Part shown: positions 35,297-50,200 of the stretch, one piece after another
How the letters are laid out: every line of letters starts with the position of its first letter
Numbering within the stretch: position 1 is the first letter of the stretch
Assembly: GCA_030141605.1 (NCBI GenBank)
Contig: JAQGDQ010000087.1
Location: 310,001 to 374,000 of the forward strand
DNA length: 64,000 nt
Reading direction: 5' to 3'
Source of the DNA: Tubiluchus corallicola
Lineage: Eukaryota; Priapulida; Priapulimorpha; Priapulimorphida; Tubiluchidae
Translations under genes and position numbers: made by a program
Notes under the pieces: model-generated
Database searches by the model: none
What the model was told of the DNA's origin: nothing
The model's input: the letters and a program-made list of their open reading frames with translations, nothing else

Positions 35297-38200
35297 CTAG
35301 GAAAATGTTTATGGAAAAAATTATTAAAGATAACAGTCATTTACATTCACAATAACTCCAAAAAATAATCACTTTTTGGAAGTGAAACTTTCAGAAAGAG
35401 GAACTGAAAAACGAAACTTTCAGAAATCCAAGATTACTTCACTTAATAATAAAATATCAGCAAAAAAATGTTGGTAAATAAGTTAAACTTCATACTAAAA
35501 TAAGCCAACTTACGTCATCGCAATTCGTCTTCCAGTCAAAGCATAAATTCACGCATATGTCAATAGCGGAAACCTTTCCCGATCCCATGGGCAGCTGCCC
35601 GACGACCCAACGTGCAGAAGCAACTGCATGATGCCTATTCTCGATTTTTAACAATAACGGGTGAACAATCGCAAACAGCTGTAAAAACATAAAACACAAA
35701 TGATGCATCATACGAGCAATTTTAAAAAACACACGAGTACTACGGCGACAAAACAAGAACAACCAGCAAGAATGCACAAAAACAAACAGTCACATCTTAT
35801 ACAAAAAATAGCACACAAAACTATAAATCGTCACAACGTTAAATTACAAGCAGCATTTACCATCTCATATAAAATATCTCAATTCGAAATAATACCACAG
35901 ACCACCTATCTGTTCGCTATCCAGCCTCGGCGCTGCTTAATTTTACTGCACCTACCCAATGTGGCTCGAACAAACTTTTCGTAAAAGGAAAACCAACCTG
36001 ACGATAAGATTCTCCAAAATTTCGTAAATTTTCTTTGCTGTCGTGTTCAGCTGGTTGATGGTCACGGCAATACTGCTCCACAACGTTATTTATTGCAGTC
36101 ATATAAACCTTATCTGCTTCAAGCTGCAATTAAGATGCACACATTACAAACTGGTTAGTGATGCACAATGCAAAAGTTTAGAGGCTCTTAGACAATAACG
36201 AACCTGACAATGGTGTTTAGAAAGAATAAATTAAAAACAAATAAGAACCAATGTTGATAAGTTTAACCTATTACGTACAGACAGTCGTCAACTTACGACC
36301 ACAATTAGGGGTGAGCATCGAAGGTTCAAGTTCTAACGCTCGAATTCGTTTCGGACGAGTTTTTTAGTTCGAAATCGATTCAAACCTAAAATTATAGATT
36401 CGAATAAATCAGCACCTCAACCGTGTACGTTCCCTATCATTAAAACGTTTGAAACATCGTGCAATTAGCGTAATTTGGCTGTGATTTCTGTGTACAAGTT
36501 TTGAAGAAATTATTAGTGGTTTTACTGCAGAACAAAATCGAGTAATATGCATGATCTTTGCAAAACCAGTTTTTACTGGTGGTTCAAAATTCTTTCAATC
36601 TCAATTCGAATTCGATTCGAATTCGAAATACGGAAATTCGGCTCGATGCGCATTCGAAAGTCTCGAATTCGATTCGATTCGAATTCGCTTTCGAGTAGAG
36701 AATGCTCACTAATAACAATAATAACAACAATCAGTTCAGGATGATTGATTATAAGACGACTTGGACGCAAGTCAGACCTGTATGTTCGAGCGGTACTGTG
36801 GAAATAGAAGGAAATATGAGTTACCATTAGTTTTTATACGATTAATTAATTATGTTGTGGTAGAGGCGTAAAGCCAAACAGTCGTAAGTTGCCCAGGTCG
36901 TAAATCAACGACTACCTGTAAAAAGCAGTTACCATATGCATCCCGTATTTGTAATTAATTTTAAACCTTACCATGTGCAGTATTCTATATTCAACAGCAC
37001 TCTATCGCTCAAGGTACATGACACTTGCACTCATTTTGCAACACAGTTAGTTTTTCGACTTTACAAGCAGGAGGAAAGCACTTTGCTAAAATGAACGACT
37101 TAGCCTTGCAGTCATCCAAAGTCACTCACACATACATGACATACTGCTGATTCAGTTATGACACCATAACATAATTATCACACTCACAAACAATCAAAAA
37201 ACAATAATGTTGATACCCCAAAAAGTGTGGTTATAGGTATCCATTGATGAACAGTGTGTTGGTCGAGCTCAAGCTCTGAAAGACAAAAATGCTAATTAAG
37301 TTAATAAAATAGAAAGCGTCTTAGTCTTAAAAACATGGAGCTACTTTAATTACCATGATCAATGAGCTTCAGATTGGGTTACAAATAAGGATGTTAACAA
37401 TAACAATTACCCTATCGATACGAAGTTTCTTTTATCGCACAGATATTATTCTAGGAATATCATTATCGTATCGAATTTGGTACGCATATTCCTTATCTCT
37501 TATCTTTATCAAATTGCCCAACTTTTCTTTTCTATTTATTCACAGTAATTATGTAAAGAAGTGGATAAAAAGAATTACTTTAAATTATAAGCTTGTCAGA
37601 GCCGGAATCATTTTCTTGTACTTTTGCCTGGCAATAACGGCTATCTTCATTCTGAATCATACTGACAAAGTATAGAGACTCCTTTATACACTCTGATACT
37701 AGCGCGTGGATGTCAAATACACCTGTACTGTATTTTTAGTGTCACTTTTCCGGTCATGTGCAGCTCACAAGGACAAATATTTTAATGCAGTAATATGTTT
37801 TTCTCTCACAGCTTAGTTATTTGTGAGTCGTTATGACAAAGAAACTTGCGTTTCATAACTAGCAACCATTTGAATACACTGAATCACTTAACAATTTTAG
37901 TTACTAATGATACTTTTCCTATTGTTGCATAAATTGTGGAACTTCAGAATCGTTTTTATCCTTCGAAATAACTTATCATATCGTATTGTCTAAAAAATAG
38001 TTTACCGTTATAGTATCACATCTCATCGTTGTCGTATCGCTTAACGTCCTAGTTACAAAATCTAAAACTGATTTAAATGTGCAAAAAATCAGAAGCCAAT
38101 GTAACTGCTAAAATGGATTTTACCTACAGTTCATGTGCTCTAAAGTTTCATAATTCGCAGCTGCAAAACACAAATTTTGAATTGTTTTTTCCTTGCACAT

Positions 38201-41200
38201 GAAAATTGTATGCTGCTTTGTATCTGGTACAAGATGGATTGTAAACCGGAAATTTATACGATTTTTATGATTAATGAGCAGCTCAGTCACACAAAATATC
38301 CTGTTTAAATACGTTCTGGTAATAAATAAGAGGTCCACACTGATTGAGAAACGAGAAATACATTGAGAACTTACTGATGATCTTCCAAGGTGCTGAGCGT
38401 AAAGCATGGAAAGGAAGTCTGCTCTCAGCAAGAGGTGAAATCTTTTGTGACACACGAAACATCTGTAAAATGAAATGCATGATGCTATAAAAAATTACAG
38501 GAAAAATAAAACTCAATCAGAAAGCAAACAGATGAATAGCAGAGTTGATACTCACTAATAAGTTAACTAATACTTCGGTATAAATTAAATTATAAGAATC
38601 GTAGCCTTTGGGAGTGTAATACAGGAAACGAAAAGTAAAAAAACTGGAAGGCATTAAACAGCAGCAGAATTTTAAATGAAATATTTCAAACAGGTTGGAA
38701 TTATATGGTTGTGAAGATGGTGATACTGCTGAACCAGATGTACTGTATGTGAAAAACTTAGTGAATCAGTGTCTCAAAAAGTTTACATTGAAAAGGGCTG
38801 AAAGAAAATCTAGCCATAAAAATGTGAATGAAGACTGTGCTGCAGAAACTCTAGAAATTTTGATTGCTCCTTATGACCCAAGATCTACAATGAGGTCAAT
38901 TTCAAATTTAGTGGTAGACAGGTAATTAACTTCATATAATTAGTACACTATAATACATGTATAAGCCCGACACACAAGTACCATTATACTTTAATATATG
39001 CAACAAACATTCAATTTTGCAGGTGGGTGCATGGGGAAGGGGTTGAACATGGAGGAGGGGGGCGTTAAAAATACTTTTGCCTAGGGTACCAAACTACCTA
39101 GAGCACCCCTGCTCATTGAAGTGTACAAATTCATCTTTAAGTAAATATATAGCATTCAAATTTACCTCGTCACTCTCCTCTTGTGCAGATGTGAAATTTT
39201 TCTCGTAATCAGTAGCTGGACAGCGTCTACGGTAATTCACTAAGTATCCTAGCAACTGGAGGTTTTGTTTAGTCGTAGAAGTAGGTTCAATCTCATCTAT
39301 CTTAGAAAATACAAATTCTAGCAGTTCATAACTGTAGGGGCACATCTGAAAAATTCCAAAAATATTATGAGAGAAACGATTTCTTTCTCAGTTTTAACCG
39401 TGGTCACAGCTCTTAACCTTATTCAGTCAAAGATTGGAAATCTAAATATGGGATTTTGTTCAATTGTAACTGTTCTAAACAAGTGAACGTCATATGAAAA
39501 CAGATTGCATTAGAAAAATTTCTCTATAGTAATCAGGGCATAACACGTATGCAAAAATATGTTAAAACAACTCTGAGTATCAAGTATCTTCATTACTACT
39601 TTACATAAAAAATGTTCTTCCATCAAGACAAAATTTAAAATGTAAACGTTATATTATACCAAAAAATTCATGCTTAAAAATGTACATTTTAATAAAACAA
39701 TTTAGAATTTTATAACATCTAATTAAGCAAATTTTAACATCCACCTCGTGAATTTATGAAAATACATTTTAACAAAAACCATGCAAACAGAAAAGGTTAA
39801 CCTTGGTAAGTATCTGGGTGAGTTTTTTAACAAACACTCGTAACTGGCATTCAAAGCTGTGACTAATATATTCCAATTTTGTCATCAATTGCTTTAGTTC
39901 ATCCACTTTCTTGTCGTTAACAAATGGAGCAATGTCTGTATTCAGTAACAAATGTTCAAGATATAAACTCAGGGCATCGTCCATGTCAAGTTTGAAAGTT
40001 CTGCGAGAAATAAAATCAAATTTAGATATTAGAAACTAGCCATACAACATAAAATAAAAATGAACTTTCAAAATAAAAAAGCAAAAGCTCTACAAAGTTA
40101 AAAATGAAAATAGATCTTATATAAAGAATGAACCCGAAATATTTAAATTCATATCATGAGACTTTCTTATCAAGACACATTAGTTGTTACACTGCAATTT
40201 AGATGCATTCAAATTGAGTACAGAACTAAACGGCTTCTAAAATGTTTTCTCAAGAAAAACAGCAGGAATTGATCGCCAGCAGGAGTGAAGGGTTGCACAT
40301 ATGAAAATTGTGACAGGCAAGTTTTGGGTGTTTTTTTAATAAAGGGAAGATATCAATATTAAATGCAAGATTAGCCAACTGGTCACAGAATGTATGCTTT
40401 CACAAGTAAAGTTAAGCCACAATCTCAGATTAAAAGCATATGTTCGATAATAAGCCTGTCTCCAGTAATGCCATAAGCATTGCTTTGTGTAAGCCTTGCT
40501 CACATGCTGAATGGTGGCTTGAAATATGCCAAAATCTATTAAAAAAACTCATTAAACGAGACATGTGGAAGACCATAACTCAAAATAAATACAGTTGTTT
40601 GTAATTGAATTAGAAAACTGAGCAAGCAGTAAAACTGGATTCATGTTTGCCCAGAAAATTTACTGTTTACATATCTAGTTGAAATGATGCAGTGCACATA
40701 AACTCTGGAGAAAGACAAAGAAGAAAGGATTATTACTATGTTGTGCCTGTTTATCCAGGTAATTTATGTATTAAATCATCTTCCTCTAAATTAAAGTAAT
40801 TGCAACAATAAAAGTAGGAATCAATATTGAAAATCCCTGACACTAATAAGGCATGAAAAGTTTTGAATACTAAATAATACCTACATATATCTGGTGGGCC
40901 AAAAATATGTGCGGAAGTTTTGATCACGATATTACAAGAAAATAAGGGAATCAACACAATATTGCCAGGCAGATGTCACAGACTCTTTTGTATAAATACC
41001 AAGAATTTTAAGTCATTGCCTTAATTTTTTTCAAAGATACAGAAGTTTTAAATGAACAAGTCAGAAAATAAACGGAAAAAAAATTTGGTGACACTATTGC
41101 AAAAATGTAAAACAAGTACGTATGTGTCCACCATTTTCACTGCATCCAAATGAAGGTGTTTCTTTCAACAGCTGGCACAGTTTCTCACTTCATTAAGGAG

Positions 41201-44200
41201 TATTTCATCTCATCACCCAATAATTTTTGCCTTCAACTGCTTTGCAAAAAAACGGCTCTGTGCAGCCATTGTACACTTTCTCTTTAAGGAAATTCCAGCT
41301 ACGTAATCCAGACGATCGAGTTCCACTTTTTCTTGGCAACAAATCTTTATCAGTGCTTTATTTTGCATGGTGATTACCATAATGCAAAGAGGTAGATTTC
41401 TTTACTGCTCTGCTGCCATGTATTGAGTGTCACTTTTTTAGGTGAAGATTATGACTGACATTGTTACAGCATTTAGTTTTTAAACATGCAAACATTTGTA
41501 GCCAAACTTAAAAAAACTACTAAAACTGTAAACTTGTAATTTTCGCAGCCAAAAGACTGTGTTTAGTAACATTAGGCTGTGAAATTTCAACTTTTTAGGT
41601 CACTTGCTTCTAATATTATTGTAGTCAAAACTACGGCACATTTTTCCTGTGTATAGAAGCCGATATAAGCTTGCTGTATGGCGGAACACTAATAAGACAA
41701 ATAGTATTTACTCTATTAGCATAACTAATAATGTGGACTAACTTGCAAAATTCAGCTAGCATCTCTACATCAACATCTGGATGCTTAACGATCAATGGCA
41801 GCAGCGCTTTCTTCTGTTCTGCGCTCTCAAATGCATCTCTGAATGAAATCTGCAAATTACAAGATTTTCATAGTTTAAGTGCAAAGTTTTAATGTTTTAA
41901 ATTAGTTGATTTTTTGTAAACCATATTTCAATTTTCACTTTCACAAACATGAGCTCATGAACGACTGAACATTTTACTTGATGCTCGATTGTGTTTAATT
42001 AAATTTCTAGGTAAAATTGGTATTAAATATATCACTGGTTAAAATGTAAAATCATATTAATATTTTAATATCGATACAAATGGTCACAATAGAATTCTAT
42101 TTTATATAATATATTACATAGATATATATTTTATATCTATATATTATATAGATATATATATACACGCACGCACACACACACATATATATTTTGTACATTG
42201 TGTGCGTGCGTGTGTGTGTATATATAATATGAAAATAGTTATATAACTTTTATATATATATATATATATAAATATATATATATATGTATATATACAAAGC
42301 AAAGAGTAATAGATTAATAATAATAATATATTTCATTGTGAGAGTAAGCGCGATGCAATGCAACATTGCAACTTTAGACAACTGCACTTTATAACTACAA
42401 TGCAAAACAATGCAGAAGTGTCTTACAATATGAGATACAGAAAATATAACCACATCACATCATACTCCCAGCTGTATCCCAGTGCCTGAAATCTATACCT
42501 GCATTTCTTCTAGCCGACGACCCCAATGCGCACAGTCAAATAACTTCAGACAAAAGTACAACATACTTGGCTCATGAACAATATTTGAAAAATCTCTCCC
42601 AATGTGTGCGATGGCCTACAGGTAAACAAGATTACTGAGTTAATAATCACACTGACAGAAAATTTGTATTAAAACAGCTTTTTTCATGTTTTAACAGTAT
42701 TATAAAACAATAAACAAAGCCTAATGCTTCACAAATTTTGCTCAGAGAACATTATAAATCTCCATGTAGCAAACTATAATTACAATTACAACTTCTGTTT
42801 CTTCTATTTGTGACTTTCTATGCCAAGGCTTGACTAACATTGTACATGCTAGTGCAGTGAGAGACTAAATTCGAGCAAAACGGGAGGCAAACAATGGGCG
42901 CCATGTTGTAATGCAAATTCTATGGTCTGTTGTATGATAAACAATGGGTGTCAAACAATGGGTGTCATGTTGTAATGCAAATTCTATGGTCTGTTGTATG
43001 ACAAACAATGGGTGTCATGTTGTAATGCAAATTCTATGGTCTGTTGTATGACAAACAATGGGTGCCATGTTGTAATACAAGTTTTATGATCTGTTGTATG
43101 ACAAATAATGGGTGTCATGTTGTAATGCAAATTCTATGGTCTATTGTATGACAAACAATGAGTGTCATGTTGTAATACAAGTTCTATGATCTGTTGTATG
43201 ACAAACAATGGGTGCCATGTAGTAATGCAAATTCTATGATCTGTTGTATGACAAACAATGGGTGTCATGCTGTAATGCAAATTCTATGGTCTATTGTATG
43301 ACAAACAATGGGTGTCATGTTGTAATACAAGTTCTATGATCTGTTGTATGACAAACAATGGGTGTCATGTTGTGATAAAAGTTCTATGATCTGTTGTATA
43401 GCAAATAATGGATGTCATGTTGTAATATAAGTGCTATGGTCTGTTGTATGAAAAACGATGGGTGTCCCGTTGTAATACAAATTCAATGGTTTGTTGTATG
43501 ACAAACAATGGGCGCCATGATGTAATGCAAAGTGATATGGTCTGCTGTATGGCAAACATTGGATGTCATGTTGTAATACAAGTGCTATGGTCTGTTGCAT
43601 GACAAATGACGGGTGCCAAGTTGTAATACAAATTCTATGGTCTGTTGTATGGCAGAAAATGGGCGCCATGTTGTAATACAAGTGCTATGGTCTGTTGTAT
43701 GGCAAAAAATGGACACCATGCTCTACAATTGATTGTATAAGAAAAACAACCCCTTGAGCAACACATGTTTAAAGTATTGTTCGATAAGCAGGTTAGCAAA
43801 GTGTAGCATTAAAATTGTCGACCATTATTAGTGACGTTTTCAGTTATTCTAAAGCTTTCTATGTAGGTTAAAGCTTTTTCGTACACTTGGGCTTTCCACG
43901 GAATAATGAAGAAATACACATTCAGTTCACTGAGAAAACCATGTAGTAGCAATGAATAAAACTGTCATACATAATACAATAAATGGCAGCTCTACTAAAA
44001 GAATTAACTTACCAGCAAAATATTATACTTCTCGCTGGCACTGTTCACCAGAGATTTTATCTGTCGGAAAGCTTGTTTTTCTGTGGCATATGACAACAGA
44101 TAGCCAATGGCCAAAGAAATGTCCACCTTTGGTTGACTACAGATCTATAGGCAAAGAAATCCTGCATACATAATGTGATTATAAGTTCTCAACAAAAGCA

Positions 44201-47200
44201 ACTTTAAAATTCTATGCCAATTCACGCAGTCGTGCGTGGTTTTAAACAGTCCAAGAATTTCGCTTGCGTAATTAAATGGCAGAAGCTTAGACAGTATCCA
44301 GATAAAACAATTTTAAAAAAATGAACTTGTCAAGCACTTTATCAGCCATGATTTAGTAACTTTCCTGGCTAAAATTTAGCCAAGGTACAGTATTCTTTCC
44401 TTTCTAGTAAACACATTGACATAAACACCTAGTGTAAGTCTGATAAAGGTAAAAAACACACATCTCAGTTTGGTTACTAATGCAGGCACCTTCGCCTAAT
44501 TACTGTTGCTACTTTGTTTTATTGAAAAACATATAATAAACATGCTGTATGTACAACACGGACAAGGTCAAACTAACTGAGTCAACTGAACCGTCTATTG
44601 AACCTGCAAGTGATTTTCAACCTGTCTTTACTCCACCTCACTTGGAACCAGGCTCAAAAGACCTCACGTGTGCATGTGTAGAAGTTGTGAGCGCTTTTCA
44701 AAATATCAAATTACTCCAATGAACTACAGTGATTATTAAACATGTGATTATGGCTCCGACCTGCTCTATTTTGAGTCATGTGCACGCAAAAATGCACTAT
44801 TTTCTCATTTAAATATCATTAAATCACTATTTCATTTCAATATCATTTAAAGGCAAAAGAGTTAACAGATAAACGAGTCTCTTCTAAAATGGAAAACCAG
44901 ACAGACTAACGAAAGATATAGCTGCAGACACTAAGGCAGATAAAGCTGTAAAAAAGCAATTGTTCAAGAGGAACAATGATCCATTCAATAACCAAGCCTG
45001 ATACTGCCTAACTTTGTAGCCAAGCACGCACCACTCATCTATTCTTATATAAATACACACAAACCTTGGACAGCAAACAGCCGGTAAAGTTGATTAAATG
45101 ATCATGTCCTACACTAACAACATGATCCATCATGTCTGTACATTTTGCAAGAGCCAGATGCACATTCTATAAATAAATTATCTATTAAACTTTTCTTCTG
45201 ATGTAAAAGCTACTGAAATAATTTACAAAAATGTCCATAAACAGTGAATTTTCCCAATACATAATTTACTATCTCACTAGTATACACATTAAAGTTTTTT
45301 TTACATTACAAGCAATCAGTTTTAATGATGCTATTCTTAATTTCTTTTATTCACCTCTTTACACCAAGAATCATCTAACAATGGATAAATCTACACGTTT
45401 CTGCACAATGCAAGAACTATTTTTTAAAATCATGCAATCAAGATAATTGAGCCATTAAAATGCTATGCTAATAACAAACTATTAATTTACAGACGTTGTA
45501 AATGCCAACGACACTTAATGCATTGAATGCTACCACTTTAATATTGCAAAGCGACTGTTCTTACAAAGTTCACAAAAGGTTAAGTATTCTTCAGTTTTGA
45601 AATTTACAAAAATATCTGTCCGTGTACTTTCACATTTGCTACTAGAAAATAAACCATAGAAAACAACTTGTAAAGATCTGGAATAACTTCAAGTACAACA
45701 TGTCTTATACTTTATAACCAAATGCTCAAACCTTCTTTAACACTAAGCTTATTTTAAGCGAAAAAGAACAAAGAGAAAAATACCTCATCATACGATCGGA
45801 AGGCGTGCCCCATTTTCTGTGCAGAGCTTACTTGTAAGATACAACCGATGGTGGCAATGACATATCGATAAGCTAACTCATGTAACGAATTCTGCTGCAA
45901 ATATTCAATAAGCGTCTGTGATGCAGTCACGAGTGGCAAAATGCGATCTTCCAAGATGTTTTCCATCTCCTTCGCTAAAAATGTAAAGAGATGAGTTTTA
46001 TATTCACTGAAACAAAGTTATTTCTAAAATAGCTTCAAAAAGTATCACAAAAATTACTCTGTAACAAGAGAAAACATCTTGCTTACAGGCAACCGTAACT
46101 ATACGAAATATCTCATGTTTCCTTGAAGCAAAACCAGACCCAATCTTAAGCTGCAGGTCAAAACAATCTACTCTTTAAAATATTGAAAAGAAACATGCTA
46201 CTTTTTCAAAAATGACTCACGTGAGAGAGTTATTACCACACAAACTCAATTTCGCATTCGCACCACTAATTCTTTGCTGTTACTTGCATTTTGCCATTCG
46301 CTAATTAGACTAGTGCCTGCATTTCAAAAATGTATTGCACAAAAAACAGGTGCTGTACCTGTCATTTCTGAGGTGTTAGTTTGAGACAAACTACACACAT
46401 TCGACATCTCAAGCATAAGCACAGCGGTAAATTTGAAATTTGAATTTTTATCTTAAAACTTGCCTGGTTTTAGTACAACACACTGAATACCTTACAGTAG
46501 CACTATACTTCAACTTCCACTTTCACTAACACATGTGACACGCAAGTGGAATATTTTTGTTGTTGAAAATTATGTTAGTTTGTGATGTCATCAATTGTTG
46601 GGCTTGCACACTGCTAATCAAGTTTTTAATTTATAATTTAATTACCAGAAACACTTTTGCAGTATTAATTGTGTTAAAACGCATACTTTTAATCAGACTT
46701 GAAAATGGGGTAGTACATGAGAAATCATCCCCTCTTCCTTTAAGAAGCCTTAAATGTTACACAATGTTTGTCTTCTCACATTTGCAAGACTATTGAAACA
46801 AAAACTTTCCTTTCAGTGGTCACTTAAACAAAAATATCAGCAATGCAAAAGCTGGACTTAGCTCATTAAATGAAGACAAAAATAGAGCAAACTGTGTATC
46901 AGCAGGAATTGTGAATCTGTAGGAATTGTGTATCAGCAGGAACTGTGTATATGTAGGGTCACTTCGGTATTTTTCTTTTTGTTCTTTTCCGCTTGAAATA
47001 AACTTAGTGTTAAAGAAGATTTGGACATATGTTTATAAAGTATGACATGTTGTACTTGAAGTTATTCTAGACCTTGACAAATCGTTATCTATGCTTTACT
47101 TTCTAGTAGCAAATGTAAAAGCACGGGTACAGATATTTTTGTAAATACGGAACACTTGAAGTGAAACACAAAAACAAAAATAATAAATTCTTAGACCAAC

Positions 47201-50200
47201 AAGTATGTGCTTTTACACAAATATGAAGGCAAAACAAGAACGAAATAAAAACTTGGTTCCTGTTAGACAGCGGTACAACGAAGAAATACTAATTAAAACA
47301 TTTACAACCCTTTAGGGGATGTACTACTAACCTTCTAGTAAACTACGCCCAGCGGTGCGACACTGCACAAACGGCTTTTTGCTTAAACTGGCCGCTGGAA
47401 GGCAAACTTCAACAAACTTCATTGATAGTGGGAGTGCACTAGACGACTCCAAAACTAAGCCATCCTCTTTAAAGTAAGTGTCATTTAACCACGTGGATTC
47501 TATAAGACATGGCTGATCGATCTGCAAAATGTACATAAACTTTGACAGGTAAATTTACTCATAATAGAAATTTACTATTGCAGTTATTTTACTCCAGGTA
47601 ATTTTCTTCTAAACTACGTTTTACTTAGCTTTACTAATCACTAATTAACTTTTTGTCAAAGTCAATTAACACAAACATAAAATGTAGAATTAAGCTACTG
47701 CCAAATCACATTGAAAACACTGGTTCTCGTCTGATCACTTAAGTTAAGCAATGTAGAACATGGTTAGTACTTGGATGGGTGACCGCCTAGGAATACCAGG
47801 TGCTGTAGGCTTGCGGGATGCCCACACTGTATCTCGATACTAGGCGGAGGAGCTGCAAACGGCTAGAGGGTGGAGGAGGTCAAGTGACCCAACGGCCACG
47901 TGTAGAGGAGTAAACCTTCCAAATCAGGAGTGGAGCCCCGAAGGCGGACCAGTGCAGCATGCTCACTGACTCCGGCAGCCAACCTGGTGCCAAACGTATC
48001 GCTCCGCTTTCCTTTGGACTGCACCAGGGAGGAAGAGAGGTTCCTGTTATCTGGACAACTCAGGATTTCCATACACCTTGCCCAGGCGTGCGCCCGGGAG
48101 ACGTTCAAGGATCGCACTGCTCAGCCACAGTCAACGCTGCAGCTCCATCAATTCAATAACTGACTCTCTCTCTAACTCACAATCCATTGTCTTCAGAGAC
48201 AGAAGGATGCCAACAACAAAATCTAGAATTAAATCAACGGGTCAAGCAAAGTCAAGGGCAGCGTCAAACCCTGTTTTTTCTCAAAATTCAAAATCATTCG
48301 TAAACCACGACAGCAAAATGAACTACTACAACTAACCCTGACTGACAAACTGTAATCACTGGTTTCACATTTCTGATGCATGTCCACAGCTAGTCGAGTA
48401 CAACAGCATAATTCCAAGCAATCTGCCAATAAACCTAGAAAGCAAAAAAATGCAAAGTAAGCAAATGCAAATGCATCAACAAGACATTTTCAGACCACTT
48501 CAGATTCACTTCAGTTCAATTCATTTATTAACATAACATTTATTAACATAAACATATTAAATCGAACAAAGTTCGTTTTAGCCGTGAAATTATTGAGTGA
48601 TTAGATAGAACAGAAGTGGTGTATCAGTGATGTTCCTGCCTCTGCAAGATAAATAGCAAAAATCAGTATGTCAAATGAAATCTGCGAAAGCAAACAGTGG
48701 TGACTACAAACTATTCACTGACGCACCTTGTCACTGCAAAATATCAATCACGAAGCACACACCGTGACCATTCAGCTTTTCAGTATCAAGCTTGCCCTAA
48801 CTGCTACATAAATACTGATCCAGCATTCAGCAAGGTTTGGACTACCTCCTATCTAAGACCATGTTAGTCATACCTGGACTGCAGCCAACCAATGCCCGGC
48901 AAGCAAATTCATAAGTGACCATTGGTGGACAGTCACTACGCTTGGAAAGAACACGGGCCACAGAGTAAAGAATACGACAAGCATTTTGACACCTGCCTTC
49001 CCCGTTCAATAATCTGAAAAATACAGATTTTACAAAACGTGATAAAAAATGTAACAAATTTTCATTAACTTGATGAGTGTCTCCTCTGACCAAGGAAATA
49101 ATCATTTCACAATATGACACAATCTTGAAGACAGCTAGAAGATCTGTAACAATTTATGCACAAAAGAACATTGACAATAAGAAATGAAAAGTTAATATTA
49201 TTTTGTAAAGTTTTTATGTAAATATCATCGTACTACCAAGATACAATTGTAGCCACCAGCTCAACTGTTGATATCACTAATGTTTCTCCAACAGGACACT
49301 TTTTAGAGAAATCTAGAAGAACCATCGTCACATGCTGGCTATTCTAACTTCATTTTCTTCACAACCGCATAAATATTTGAAACGACAGCATACCCACACA
49401 ACTTTCGTATATTATCAACATTGCCTTTCTCTGCAGCTTGTAAAGCATACTTCTCAATTACATCATGTCTAGAAAAACCAAGTATATCTGCGAGTCTGAA
49501 TAAGCGTGCATAGCCGCCTCTCTTCACTCGCGAAGGTTTCCTGTGGCTGGTACTGCTGCACTTTGCAACTTCGTTATTGACAAGCTACATAAACAAAAGT
49601 TTTACATTACGGACAGAGTTTAAAGAAACCATAGATGAACGTTAACATAGTATGCTGCCACTAAAAAAATTTCAAATTCTATACCAGTGACTTCGTATCA
49701 AATTTTACATGTAGTTATGAGAACAGTAAATTCAAAATTACGAAATCGTTAAAACTGATGCAGGTAAATATGGCCAAGACCTGTAATGAGAGGGTTATCC
49801 TTGATAGTAAGCCAGGTACTAGCCTTGTCACAAATATTGTTGTTGAGCAGCCCCTGCTGTTGATTCTGATTTGCAGTGTACTGAAGTGTATAAAAGAAAA
49901 AATCCAAAAGACAGAATTCTACACAATCCTGCACAGTACTGATATAATTTTGTCAACTGTTACAAGTCTTTAATTCAAGAACTATTTCTCTATCATGTTT
50001 TGAACATACAATATGCTTCTGTTGTCCTAGCAACTGCAAAATAAGGAAACTAATAATTCATTCATTCAGTTTTATTCATTGAAAGACAACTTAAAGATGA
50101 TAAACATATTGGCGAACAAATGACAATCATAATTAACTGTTTAGATCTCTTTTCATCCACCAAATAAAAAAGGCTTATATGTTTGCTGCTCATTTACGTT

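Noticed and set aside
41080-41500. Possible transposase on the - strand in a KNTC1 intron
   Set aside because: Fragments look protein-like but every frame is broken, and no terminal repeats or diagnostic motif could be named.
42886-43726. CRISPR-like array
   Set aside because: Units are contiguous without unique spacers, in a eukaryotic intron: a minisatellite.
47694-47812. Functional 5S rRNA gene
   Set aside because: The 5' third is diverged, there is no T-run terminator at the 3' end, and the sequence continues into a GC-rich body.
49014-49140. Possible extra KNTC1 exon, open on the - strand upstream of 48874-49013
   Set aside because: A start at 49013 fits the phase of the previous exon and human ROD spacing; extending upstream breaks phase, and the extra sequence does not align.
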